In this document: one piece after another, positions 43,332-51,698 of the stretch | Numbering within the stretch: the stretch's first letter is position 1 | Layout of the letters: every line of letters begins with the position of its first letter | Assembly: GCF_014844035.1 (NCBI RefSeq) | Contig: NZ_CP062159.1 | Location: 2,170,001-2,234,000, forward strand | Reading direction: 5' to 3' | Origin: Flavobacterium sp. MDT1-60 | GTDB taxonomy: Bacteria; Bacteroidota; Bacteroidia; Flavobacteriales; Flavobacteriaceae | DNA: 64,000 nt | Made by a program: the position numbers and the translations under genes | The notes under the pieces: model-generated | What the model was told of the DNA's origin: nothing | The model's input: the letters and a program-made list of their open reading frames with translations, nothing else | Databases searched by the model: none

Positions 43332-43637
43332 TTTTATCTATTTAATATTCATATCTTAATTTTAAGACAAGTGTTTCCAAAATAAATTTAATCAATAGAC
43401 AGACAGAAATTGATTTGAATGATAGCAAATACGTTTCATTTTATAAATTGAAACCAAACAAACTATAAAAGAGGCTTCATATTAGCTTTGGCTTATTATG
43501 TTTGCTTTAAAATTCGCTTGTAATTTGATTATTAATTGTTATTGGTTTTTAAAATTAAGGCATAAAAAAATCCGACTTGCTTTCACAAATCGGATTTTTA
43601 AATTGAAAATTATATGTAACCGTAAAACGGTTTTGTA
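43316..43637. other. Intergenic region
   Basis: Apart from a few upstream codons of the DUF1214 remnant and the terminator at 43566-43599, these 322 bases show no gene, repeat or clear promoter. Confidence 0.6.
43566..43599 (-). terminator. Terminator of lpdA, AATCCGACTTGC family, copy 3
   Basis: AAAAATCCGA (43566-43575) and TCGGATTTTT (43590-43599) form a 10-bp stem with loop CTTGCTTTCACAAA, identical to copies 1 and 2. It is 38 bases after the lpdA stop. Confidence 0.9.
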
Positions 43638-45026
43638 TTACAAGTGAATTACTTCGCCATAAGCATCAGCAACAGCTTCCATAACAGCCTCGCTCATTGT
43701 TGGGTGAGGGTGAATAGATTTTAAGATTTCATGACCTGTAGTTTCAAGTTTACGAGCTACAACTGCCTCAGCAATCATATCTGTAACACCGGCACCAATC
43801 ATGTGGCATCCTAACCATTCTCCGTATTTTGCATCGAAGATTACTTTTACGAATCCGTCCGGAGTTCCGGCAGCTTTTGCTTTTCCTGAAGCTGAGAAAG
43901 GGAATTTACCAATTTTTAATTCGTATCCTTTTTCTTTAGCTTGTTTTTCAGTTAAACCAACAGAAGCAATTTCCGGAGTAGCGTAAGTACAACCAGGAAC
44001 GTTTCCGTAATCGATTGGATCTACGTGTAAACCTTTAATTTTCTCCACACAGTTAATACCTTCAGCAGAAGCTACGTGAGCTAAAGCCTGTCCAGGAGTA
44101 ACGTCTCCAATTGCGTAGTATCCCGGAATGTTAGTTGCGTTGTAAGCATTTACTAAGATTTTATCTTTGTCAACAGCGATTCCAACTTCTTCTAAACCAA
44201 TGTTTTCAATGTTTGTTTTGATTCCAACAGCCGAAAGCAGAATATCAGCTTCAAGAACTTCTTCACCTTTTGCAGTTTTAACAAATGCTTTAACTCCTGC
44301 ACCAGTTGTATCAATACGCTCAACAGAAGAGTTCGTCATAATTTTAATTCCGGCTTTTTTCAAAGAACGCTCAAATTGTTTTGAGATATCTTCGTCTTCT
44401 ACAGGAACTACGTTTGGCATAAATTCTACAATAGTCACATCAGTTCCCATTGAGTTGTAAAAGTGAGCAAACTCAACTCCAATAGCTCCAGAACCTACAA
44501 TAATCATAGATTTTGGTTGAGTTGGCAATGTCATTGCCTGACGGTATCCAATAACTTTTACACCGTCTTGTGGTAAGTTTGGTAACTCACGAGAGCGGGC
44601 TCCTGTAGCAATGATAATATGGTCAGCACTGTATTCAGTTACTTTATTGTCTTTATCAGTAACGTCAAGTTTTTTACCTGGTTTTAGTTTTCCAAAACCT
44701 TCAATAACGTCAATTTTGTTTTTTTTCATCAAGAACTGAACTCCTTTGCTCATTCCTTCAGCAACACCACGGCTACGTTGTACAACTGCAGGGAAATCTT
44801 TATCGAATTCAGAAACTTTCAATCCGTAATCAGAAGCGTGTTTTAAGTAATCAAAAACCTGAGCTGATTTTAGTAATGCTTTTGTTGGGATACATCCCCA
44901 GTTTAAACATACACCACCAAGGTTTTCTTTTTCAACTACAGCTACCTTAAAGCCTAATTGTGAAGCTCTAATCGCTGTTACATATCCGCCAGGACCACTT
45001 CCTAAAACAATAACGTCGTATTTCAT
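43638..45026 (-). CDS. lpdA: Dihydrolipoyl dehydrogenase
   Basis: The E3 subunit of 2-oxo acid dehydrogenase complexes (pyruvate, 2-oxoglutarate, branched chain), an FAD flavoenzyme reoxidising lipoyl groups with NAD+. The 462 residues start with GSGPGGYVTAI (FAD site) and the redox disulfide Cys40/Cys45 in GGVCLNWGCIPTKALL. Then come the NAD site IVGSGAIGVEFAHFYNSMG, the second FAD motif YAIGDVTPGQALAHVASAEG and the C-terminal His-Glu active-site region SIHPHPTMSEAVMEA. It is monocistronic, with its own terminator. The E1 and E2 genes are not in the window. Confidence 0.96.
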   Translation of the reverse strand: MKYDVIVLGSGPGGYVTAIRASQLGFKVAVVEKENLGGVCLNWGCIPTKALLKSAQVFDYLKHASDYGLKVSEFDKDFPAVVQRSRGVAEGMSKGVQFLMKKNKIDVIEGFGKLKPGKKLDVTDKDNKVTEYSADHIIIATGARSRELPNLPQDGVKVIGYRQAMTLPTQPKSMIIVGSGAIGVEFAHFYNSMGTDVTIVEFMPNVVPVEDEDISKQFERSLKKAGIKIMTNSSVERIDTTGAGVKAFVKTAKGEEVLEADILLSAVGIKTNIENIGLEEVGIAVDKDKILVNAYNATNIPGYYAIGDVTPGQALAHVASAEGINCVEKIKGLHVDPIDYGNVPGCTYATPEIASVGLTEKQAKEKGYELKIGKFPFSASGKAKAAGTPDGFVKVIFDAKYGEWLGCHMIGAGVTDMIAEAVVARKLETTGHEILKSIHPHPTMSEAVMEAVADAYGEVIHL

Positions 45027-45370
45027 TTTTTTGGTTTTTAGTATTTATAACCGAAAATGAGGTTTATAATTCCGAAACTCACTCTTCGATTTTTCTTTTG
45101 TTATTTGTGATTGCGAATTTAAGGATTTATTTTAAAAAACACTTTAAAATTTATTTTTACCCATACTGATTTTGACCTTTTCACAGAAACTTAAGTAATT
45201 GTTAATTGTTAATTGTGAATTATGAATTGTAAATCAGATTTAGAAGCGAAGTCTCAAATTAAATTGTTTATCAAAATAAACGAAGTCGAAGTCCTTTCGT
45301 ATGAAAGATCTTCGACTTCGTTCAAGTGATTGCAATGATCAATTAACCATTTACAATTAACCATTTATAA
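45027..45370. other. Intergenic region with cruciform repeat
   Basis: No gene is seen in these 344 bases. AATTGTTAATTGTGAATTAT-type A/T-rich repeats lie at about 45195-45230 and again near 45340-45373. The hairpin at 45279-45322 lies between them. Confidence 0.6.
45279..45322. repeat. Cruciform-forming inverted repeat
   Basis: AACGAAGTCGAAG (45279-45291) pairs with CTTCGACTTCGTT (45310-45322), 13 bp. After two mismatches CTTTC/GAAAG continues the stem to a GTAT loop. No T-run follows, so it is unlikely to be a simple terminator. Confidence 0.8.
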
Positions 45371-45955
45371 TTAAACTTTAACGTGCCCCCAATTTTCTCC
45401 ACTTGCAATTCGTCTGATTTGCATTTCGCTTACTCCGAATTGTTTGGCGATCATTTTTAGACGTGTTTTTTGCTCTGGTCGGGCTAAAATTTTCTTTATT
45501 AACATCACTTTAGTTGTGGTTAATTTTCTTCCGTCTGCTTTTAAGTTGTGTTCAATAAGATTTTTCTTTGCCTGAATCACACGCGGACTTTTGCGGCTGT
45601 GCGCCATCATTTCGGCTTTTGTTGCCCAGCGTAAATTATTTACATCATCATTACTTCTGTTATAATCCAGATGCAATACATAAGTTTGATCTTCAGATGT
45701 TTTCGGGATAAAGTATTGGGCAACTAATTTATATAAAAACAGGTATTTGTTGACTATTTTGTCGTCTTTTTTGACTTTAAATCTAAAGGTAGGATAACCA
45801 TCACTTAAACCGCCTTTTAGGATGCGGCCGTTTTCAATTTCGTCAGTAAAGCTTATTAAACGGCCTCTGTTTGAAATGGCATAACGTAATTGTAAGGAAG
45901 CATTTATTTCTATTTCTTTGAATTGTTCGTTTGGATAAAATCTGTTTTGTGGCAT
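45371..45955 (-). CDS. NUMOD4/HNH-type endonuclease-like protein with C-terminal HTH
   Basis: A 194-residue protein. The N-terminal part (about 8-60) resembles NUMOD4 (YAISNRGRLISFTDEIENGR, LSDGYPTFRFKV). The middle is a HNH-like nuclease domain (VLHLDYNRSNDDVNNLRWAT), where the family usually has two histidines before xD. Here the first is leucine, so activity is questionable. The last 60 residues form a helix-turn-helix (MIAKQFGVSEMQIRRIASGE). Stand-alone proteins of this kind look like homing endonucleases but without a host intron. It is flanked by a cruciform repeat downstream. No intron or intein is seen. Confidence 0.75.
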   Translation of the reverse strand: MPQNRFYPNEQFKEIEINASLQLRYAISNRGRLISFTDEIENGRILKGGLSDGYPTFRFKVKKDDKIVNKYLFLYKLVAQYFIPKTSEDQTYVLHLDYNRSNDDVNNLRWATKAEMMAHSRKSPRVIQAKKNLIEHNLKADGRKLTTTKVMLIKKILARPEQKTRLKMIAKQFGVSEMQIRRIASGENWGHVKV

Positions 45956-46098
45956 TTTCTTTTACATTTGATTTCTATTATCTCAAAGATAAAAAAAGCA
46001 AAAGTTTTAAATGTTACATAATTTCCTAAGATTATTACATTTATGATTACTATAACGCTAATTTAACTTTTTTAAGAACTTTTTTAGCATTTCAAAAT

Positions 46099-47853
46099 CT
46101 AGTTCGCAACCGAAAATTGTGAATCGTATAAATTTTTGTAATAGCCTTCTGCCTTATTTAACAATTCCTGATGTGTACCCTGTTCTACAATTAATCCTTT
46201 GTCCATAACCACAATTTTATCAGCATTTACAATTGTTGCCAATCGGTGCGCAATGATAATTGAAGTTCTTCCTTTGGTAATTGTTTCGGTCGCACGCTGA
46301 ATCAATTCTTCTGAATAGGTATCAATTGATGAAGTAGCTTCATCCAAAATCAAAATACTCGGATTGCTTACATAAGAGCGTAAAAAAGCAATTAATTGGC
46401 GTTGTCCTGAGGACAGCATCACTCCACGTTCTTTTACATCAAAATCGTAATTATCAGGCAGACTCATAATGAAATCATGTACGCCAATTTTTTTAGCAGC
46501 ATTCAAAACTTGTTCGCGGGTAATTTCTGGATTTTGTAAAGTAATATTGTTGTAAATCGTATCAGCAAATAAAAATACGTCTTGTAAAACCACCGCAATT
46601 TGTTTTCGCAATGAAGCCAAAGTATAATTTTCAATATTATGTCCGTCAATAAAAATAGTGCCGCTATTAATTTCGTAAAAACGATTCAGTAAATTGATAA
46701 TGGTGGATTTTCCTGCTCCGGTCGAACCAACAATCGCAATCGTTTGTCCTGCATCCACAGATAAATCAATTCCTTTAATCACTTCTTCTTCCGGAATATA
46801 ACTAAAACGCACGTCCTTAAATTCAATACTTCCATCAAAAATAGGCGCCTCAAGCGTTCCGGTATCCTGAATATGATCTTGCGTGTCAATAATATCAAAA
46901 ACACGATTCGCCGCAATCATTCCTAACTGCATCTCGTTGAATTTATCCGCAATCTGACGCAATGGATTAAACAACATTCCTATGAACATCGTATAGGAGA
47001 ATAAATCTCCGAAAGTGGTAAAATGGTCTCCATTCAAAATTTTAAATCCGCCATAAACAACCACTAATCCTAAAGTTATAGAAGAAATAATATCGGCAAT
47101 TGGGAAAAATATAGAGTTGTATAAAATCGTTTTGATCCAGGCAACTCTATGCTTATTATTGATTTCTTTAAAGTTCTCAGCTTCGATTTTTTCTCTGTTA
47201 AAGAGCTGTACGATTTTCATTCCCGTCACGCGTTCTTGTACAAATGAATTCATATTAGCAATTTGTGTACGAACTTCCTCAAAAGCAACCTGCATTTTAC
47301 GCTGAAAAATTCGGGTAATATAAACCAAAATTGGCATGGCGACAATTACAATCCAGGTCAGCTTCCAGTTCATATAAAACATGAAAATCAGTACGACCAG
47401 CATTTTCATCATATCACTAATAATCATAAACAATCCCTGACTGAAAATACGTGCAATAGACTCAATATCTGATACGGATCTGGTTACCAATTGTCCTACC
47501 GGAACCAAATCAAAATACTTCATTCTGAAACTCAAAATATGTTTGAAAAGTTTGGTACGAATGTCTTTTACAATATCCTGTCCGAGCCAGTTGGCCCAAT
47601 ACACAAAATAGAACTGAGAGAAAACTTCCATCAAAAGTACCACTCCCATCAAAATAATATACATCAATAACCCATGTTTATCATGTGTCTTGATATAGCC
47701 GTCGACCGTTTGTTTTAACAAATAAGGGCGAAGTGCTGCAAAAATCGAGAGTGAGACTGCAAAAATAATAACGCCGTAGTAGCGCCATTTATAAGGCTTT
47801 GTGTATGTTAAAATCCGTTTGAATAATCCGGTATCGAATGCTTTTGCTTTCAT
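46099..47853 (-). CDS. ABC transporter, MsbA-like half exporter
   Basis: A 584-residue half transporter with a six-helix membrane domain (about 20-310, starting KPYKWRYYGVIIFAVSLSIF) and an ATPase domain (about 345-580). Walker A is GSTGAGKST, the signature LSSGQRQ, Walker B ILILDEATSSID and the H-loop IIIAHRLATI. It would work as a homodimer exporting a lipid, peptide or drug; the substrate is not evident. truA lies 89 bp upstream in the same direction, with a 16-bp inverted repeat in the gap. Confidence 0.92.
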   Translation of the reverse strand: MKAKAFDTGLFKRILTYTKPYKWRYYGVIIFAVSLSIFAALRPYLLKQTVDGYIKTHDKHGLLMYIILMGVVLLMEVFSQFYFVYWANWLGQDIVKDIRTKLFKHILSFRMKYFDLVPVGQLVTRSVSDIESIARIFSQGLFMIISDMMKMLVVLIFMFYMNWKLTWIVIVAMPILVYITRIFQRKMQVAFEEVRTQIANMNSFVQERVTGMKIVQLFNREKIEAENFKEINNKHRVAWIKTILYNSIFFPIADIISSITLGLVVVYGGFKILNGDHFTTFGDLFSYTMFIGMLFNPLRQIADKFNEMQLGMIAANRVFDIIDTQDHIQDTGTLEAPIFDGSIEFKDVRFSYIPEEEVIKGIDLSVDAGQTIAIVGSTGAGKSTIINLLNRFYEINSGTIFIDGHNIENYTLASLRKQIAVVLQDVFLFADTIYNNITLQNPEITREQVLNAAKKIGVHDFIMSLPDNYDFDVKERGVMLSSGQRQLIAFLRSYVSNPSILILDEATSSIDTYSEELIQRATETITKGRTSIIIAHRLATIVNADKIVVMDKGLIVEQGTHQELLNKAEGYYKNLYDSQFSVAN

Positions 47854-47865
47854 TTATTTTTTTTT

Positions 47866-47929
47866 GCTTTAAGCTTTAGGCTTTGAGCTATAGGCTTACA
47901 AATAAGGCTTAATGCCTAAAGCTTAAAGC
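47866..47929. repeat. 16-bp inverted repeat between truA and the ABC gene
   Basis: GCTTTAAGCTTTAGGC (47866-47881) and GCCTAAAGCTTAAAGC (47914-47929) are perfect reverse complements 32 bp apart, and further AAGC/GCTT units extend on both sides. It would form a long hairpin in a truA-ABC transcript. Confidence 0.8.
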
Positions 47930-47942
47930 CTACAGCCTAAAG

Positions 47943-48677
47943 CTATAAATAATCGTAATCAATTTCGGTTAAATATAAACCATGTGCAGGAACCGAAAAA
48001 CCTGCTTTTTCTCTGCTTTTGCTGGCAATAATGTTTTCAAAATCTTCCAAGGAAATTTTATGTAAACCAATATTTACCAAAGTCCCAACAATAGAACGAA
48101 CCATATTCCGTAAAAAACGATTCGCTGAAATCGTAAAAACCAATTTATTATTTTCTTGTTTCCAATAAGCCTCAAAAATCGTGCAATCAAAGGTGTTGAC
48201 ATCTGTGTTTACTTTTGAGAAACACTGAAAATCGGTATGATTCAGCAAAATTTTCGCGGCTTCATTCATCAAAGCTACATCTAATTTTTGGTTAAAGTAC
48301 CAACTCAATTCCTCCAAAAACGGATTTTTAACAGTATTGATATGGTATTCATAAGTTCGTTTTGTAGCATCAAATCGGCAATGCGCATCATCATGAACTA
48401 AAATCAAATCAAAAATGGCAATGTCTTTTGGGAGATAGGAGTTTAGTTTGTGCACTAAATTCGGAACATCGATTGGAGTTTCATAATCAAAATGCCCGTA
48501 CATCTCCTCCGCATGAACTCCGGTATCAGTTCGTCCGGCCCCCATAACATTTATAGGAGCATTTAGTAACACCGAAAGCGCTTTGTTTAAAGTTTCCTGA
48601 ACAGAAGAGGCATTAGGCTGAAATTGCCAGCCATGATAATGTGTTCCGTTATAAGCAAATTGAATAAAATATCTCAA
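47943..48677 (-). CDS. truA: tRNA pseudouridine(38-40) synthase
   Basis: Modifies uridines 38-40 in tRNA anticodon stems. The 244 residues carry the catalytic Asp51 in GAGRTDTGVHAEEM, the opening FIQFAYNGTHYHGWQFQPNA, CRFDATKRTYEYHI and the C-terminal RFLRNMVRSIVGTLVNIG. The length is normal. The ABC exporter gene follows after an inverted repeat of 16 bp. Upstream is a repeat-rich 416-bp gap. Confidence 0.95.
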   Translation of the reverse strand: MRYFIQFAYNGTHYHGWQFQPNASSVQETLNKALSVLLNAPINVMGAGRTDTGVHAEEMYGHFDYETPIDVPNLVHKLNSYLPKDIAIFDLILVHDDAHCRFDATKRTYEYHINTVKNPFLEELSWYFNQKLDVALMNEAAKILLNHTDFQCFSKVNTDVNTFDCTIFEAYWKQENNKLVFTISANRFLRNMVRSIVGTLVNIGLHKISLEDFENIIASKSREKAGFSVPAHGLYLTEIDYDYL

Positions 48678-48735
48678 AGTAAAGGTTCAAAGGTTCAGAG
48701 AGGCAAAGGTACAAAGGTTTTTTTAAAAGTTGCTA

Positions 48736-48885
48736 AGGTTCTGAGATGCTAAGGCTCTAAGATTTTCCGTTTTTATTGTAGAGAGGCAATGCAGTGCGTC
48801 TAACATTCGATATGAAAAAATAACAAACCGAATGTTTTGGAAATTTATCAAAAAGAAAACATCGAACCTTAGCATCTCAGAACCT
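48736..48885. repeat. Inverted repeat pair AGGTTCTGAGATGCTAAGG
   Basis: Perfect 19-bp arms at 48736-48754 and 48867-48885, 112 bp apart. The right arm is followed by another AGAACCTTCG unit. It belongs to the CTTAGCATCTCAGAACCT family seen again near 51121-51140 and, in shorter form, near 17330. Confidence 0.75.
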
Positions 48886-49043
48886 CAGAACCTTCGTAAA
48901 AAACTGTTAAAACCCAAAATACCAATCATAGTTTACTCCTCAAAAAATCGTGTCAGAAATTGACAATTCCAACGATAGAAAATCAATTAAATTTTAACTT
49001 TTTTTGCTAAAAAATATTAAACGTTAATTTTGAAAATATTTCA

Positions 49044-49073
49044 TTTTAACAGGAAGTATTTCTCCTATGTTTG
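49044..49073 (+). promoter_or_regulatory. Promoter of the SPFH gene
   Basis: The -7 element TATGTTTG (49066-49073) matches TAnnTTTG exactly. The -33 region TTTT (49044-49047, 18 bases upstream) is only a partial match. It lies 20 bases before the ATG at 49094. Confidence 0.55.
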
Positions 49074-49093
49074 CAGTCTAAATATCAAAAACT

Positions 49094-51010
49094 ATGAATG
49101 AAATTACTTCTTATTGGTGGATAATTTTAATCTTATTCTCCATTATTTTTTACAAATTTATTTTACGCGTTTTCTTCGGAATGGTAATGGTTCCCGAGGA
49201 TAAAATTGGTTTAGTAACCAAAAAATTCGTTTTGTTTGGAGCAGACAAATCGCTTCCTGACGGTCGTATTATTGCGACAAAAGGGGAGGCAGGTTATCAG
49301 GCACAAACACTTGCCCCGGGTTTGTACTGGGCTATGTGGATTTGGCAATATTCTATAGATATGACAAGTTTTACTATTGTGCCGGAAGGTAAAATTGGAC
49401 TTGTTTTAAGTAAGGACGGAAAAGAAATTCCAACAGGACGAATTCTAGCCCGAAAAGTAACAAGCGATAACTTTCAGGATGCTCAGGCTTTCTTGGATAA
49501 TGGCGGGCAAAAAGGACGTCAAACTGCTTTTATTACTACGGGTTCATATCGTATCAATACGTTTCTTTTTGAAATCGTAATTGTAGAACAAATCAAGATT
49601 TTCGAAAACATGATTGGTATTGTGACCGCTCTTGATGGTGAACCTATACCGATTGGCCAGATTGCGGGTAAATATGTTGAAGGGCACAACAATTTTCAGG
49701 ATTGCGACGAATTCCTGAATCTTGGCGGAAACAGAGGTTTACAACCACAGGTAATATTGGCAGGTTCTTACTATATTAATACTTGGGCAATTCAAATTGA
49801 GCAAAATCCAATGACAGATGTACCTATCGGATATGTTGGTGTCGTTATTTCATATATTGGTGAAGACGGATTAGATGTAACCGGTGAGCATTTCAAACAC
49901 GGAAACATTGTATCAAAAGGACAACGCGGTGTTTGGATGGAACCGCTGGGTCCTGGAAAATATGCTTTGAATAAATATACAACTAAACTGGAATCTGTAC
50001 CTACAACTAATCTGGTTCTGAATTGGGCTGATGCACGAAGCGAATCTCACAATTTAGATCATAATTTATCAACTATTACGGTCCGTTCTCAAGATGGTTT
50101 CCCTTTTAATCTGGATGTATCACAGATTATTCATGTTCCGGCAAACGAAGCACCAAAAGTTATTGCCCGTTTTGGAAGTATGACCAATTTGGTTTCTCAG
50201 GTTTTGGAGCCCACTATTGGTAACTATTTTAGAAACTCAGCTCAGGAAAGTGATGTAATTTCGTTTTTAAGTACCAGAAAAGAGCGTCAGGAATCTGCTA
50301 AAAATCATATTAAAGTTGTTCTTGATGAATATAATGTGAATGCTGTAGATACCTTAATTGGAGATATAGTGCCGCCAGATTCATTGATGAAGACTTTGAC
50401 AGACAGAAAACTGGCGGAAGAAGAACAAAAAACCTATCAAACCCAAAAAATGGCGCAAGAACAGCGTCAGGGAATGGAGAAAGAAACTGCGATTGCCGAT
50501 ATGCAAAAAGAAATCGTTCGTGCCTCGCAAAGTGTTGAAATTGCACAAAGGACTGCAGATGCAACAGTTAAAAAAGCAGAAGGAGATGCAACCAGTTTAA
50601 AACTGAATGTAAACGCTGAAGCTGAAGCAACAAAAATGCGTGCCAATGCAGAAGCCGAAGCTACAAAAGCGAGAGCAGGAGCACAGGCAGAAGCAACTAA
50701 ATTGAACGCAAGCGCTGAAGCTGAAAGAATATCTAAAACAGGTTTGGCTGAAGCAGAGAAAATCATGGCAATTGGTAAATCAACAGCCGAATCGTATCAA
50801 TTGCAGGTTAGTGCAATGGGTGGAGACAACTTTACAAGATATAAAGTTACCGAAGAAATTGGTAAAGGAAATATCAAAGTAATTCCGGATGTATTAATTT
50901 CTGGAAATGCCGGATCTGATGGTTCAATTAGCGGTCTGTTAGGATTAAAACTAATGGAAATGATGGATACGAAAGATTCTAAAGATGGTAAAAACCCTAA
51001 GAAACAGTAA
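49094..51010 (+). CDS. Flotillin-like SPFH/band 7 protein
   Basis: A 638-residue membrane-scaffold protein. One N-terminal membrane helix (WWIILILFSIIFYKFILRVF) is followed by several repeated beta-rich segments that share MVPEDKIGLVTKK / VPEGKIGLVLSKDGKEIPTG / ENMIGIVTALDGEPIPIG, then an SPFH core (SQIIHVPANEAPKVIARFG). A long Ala/Glu-rich coiled coil (about 450-575) follows with heptad-like EAEATKMRANAEAEATKA units. The tail is Gly/Lys-rich. Flotillins organise lipid domains and partner kinases or secretion. No nfeD partner is adjacent, and it is transcribed alone from a leader-less looking promoter. Confidence 0.9.
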   Translation: MNEITSYWWIILILFSIIFYKFILRVFFGMVMVPEDKIGLVTKKFVLFGADKSLPDGRIIATKGEAGYQAQTLAPGLYWAMWIWQYSIDMTSFTIVPEGKIGLVLSKDGKEIPTGRILARKVTSDNFQDAQAFLDNGGQKGRQTAFITTGSYRINTFLFEIVIVEQIKIFENMIGIVTALDGEPIPIGQIAGKYVEGHNNFQDCDEFLNLGGNRGLQPQVILAGSYYINTWAIQIEQNPMTDVPIGYVGVVISYIGEDGLDVTGEHFKHGNIVSKGQRGVWMEPLGPGKYALNKYTTKLESVPTTNLVLNWADARSESHNLDHNLSTITVRSQDGFPFNLDVSQIIHVPANEAPKVIARFGSMTNLVSQVLEPTIGNYFRNSAQESDVISFLSTRKERQESAKNHIKVVLDEYNVNAVDTLIGDIVPPDSLMKTLTDRKLAEEEQKTYQTQKMAQEQRQGMEKETAIADMQKEIVRASQSVEIAQRTADATVKKAEGDATSLKLNVNAEAEATKMRANAEAEATKARAGAQAEATKLNASAEAERISKTGLAEAEKIMAIGKSTAESYQLQVSAMGGDNFTRYKVTEEIGKGNIKVIPDVLISGNAGSDGSISGLLGLKLMEMMDTKDSKDGKNPKKQ

Positions 51011-51085
51011 TTGTATATAGGTGTAAAATGTTAGATGTAAAATGTGAAACGTAGTTTATCTAATATCTCTGGCATCTAGTTTAAG

Positions 51086-51116
51086 AATCCGATTTGCGAA
51101 AGCAATCGGATTTTTT
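51086..51116 (+). terminator. Terminator of the SPFH gene, reversed AATCCGATTTGC family
   Basis: AATCCGATT (51086-51094) pairs with AATCGGATT (51104-51112), with GC/GC around a GAAA tetraloop and one bulged T, then a T-run to 51116. Its reverse complement is AATCCGATTGCTTTCGCAAA followed by TCGGATT, almost the hairpin found at 39183, 41475 and 43569. Confidence 0.88.
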
Positions 51117-51198
51117 ATTAGCATCTCAGAACCTTAGGGTCTTTAAAAAAAACCTTTGTACCTTTACACCTCTGAACCTTTGTCCCTTTAAAAAAAGA

Positions 51199-51693
51199 AT
51201 GAAAAAAATCCTCCTGCTTTCCGATACTCACAGTCATATTGACGATACTATTTTAAAATATGTGGCTTTGGCCGATGAAGTTTGGCATGCCGGAGATATT
51301 GGAGATTTGCATGTTACCGATACTATAAAAAAACTAAAACCTTTGCGTTGTGTTTATGGTAATATTGATGGGGCAGAAGCAAGATTGGAATTCCCATTGC
51401 ACAATCGTTTTTTATGTGAAAATGTTTCGGTTTGGATTACGCATATTGGAGGTTATCCCGGAAAATACAATCCGGCGATAAGAGAAGAAATGACTTCAAA
51501 TCCTCCCAAATTATTTATTTGCGGGCATTCACATATTTTAAAAGTCATGTTCGATAAAAAGCATAATTTGTTGCACATGAATCCTGGTGCGTGCGGAAAA
51601 AGTGGTTTCCACCAAATGCGTACGATGTTGCGATTTGTTATCGATGATGATAAAATAAAAGATTTAGAGATTATCGAAATAGGAAAAAAATAA
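51199..51693 (+). CDS. YfcE/MJ0936-family metallophosphoesterase
   Basis: A 164-residue calcineurin-like phosphodiesterase. Metal ligands appear in LLSDTHSHID, VWHAGDIGD, VYGNIDG, WITHIGGYPG, ICGHSHILK and the ending MNPGACGKSGF. The ATG at 51199 (MKKILLLSD) is chosen over a longer frame starting at 51094, which lies inside the terminator and repeat zone of the upstream gene. It lies convergent with the histidine-kinase gene, 5 bp away. The natural substrate in such proteins is usually a small phosphodiester. Confidence 0.9.
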   Translation: MKKILLLSDTHSHIDDTILKYVALADEVWHAGDIGDLHVTDTIKKLKPLRCVYGNIDGAEARLEFPLHNRFLCENVSVWITHIGGYPGKYNPAIREEMTSNPPKLFICGHSHILKVMFDKKHNLLHMNPGACGKSGFHQMRTMLRFVIDDDKIKDLEIIEIGKK

Positions 51694-51698
51694 GTTTT

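Larger units (their letters stand above)
48678..49093. other. Intergenic region with inverted repeats and SPFH promoter
   Basis: No gene is supported in these 416 bases. AAGGTTC/AAAGGTA units lie at 48682-48720, the inverted repeat pair at 48736-48885, and the promoter of the SPFH gene at 49044-49073. Confidence 0.6.

Noticed and set aside
48678..49093. Riboswitch in the long leader of the SPFH gene
   Set aside because: The -7 element lies 20 bases from the ATG, so little leader is transcribed; the upstream structure is explained by repeats.
50310..50766. Minus-strand frames under the SPFH coiled coil
   Set aside because: Produced by the Ala/Glu-rich repetitive coding sequence on the other strand.
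51094..51198. Longer N-terminus of the metallophosphoesterase
   Set aside because: The extra 35 codons run through a terminator and repeat words, while MKKILLLSD is the family start.
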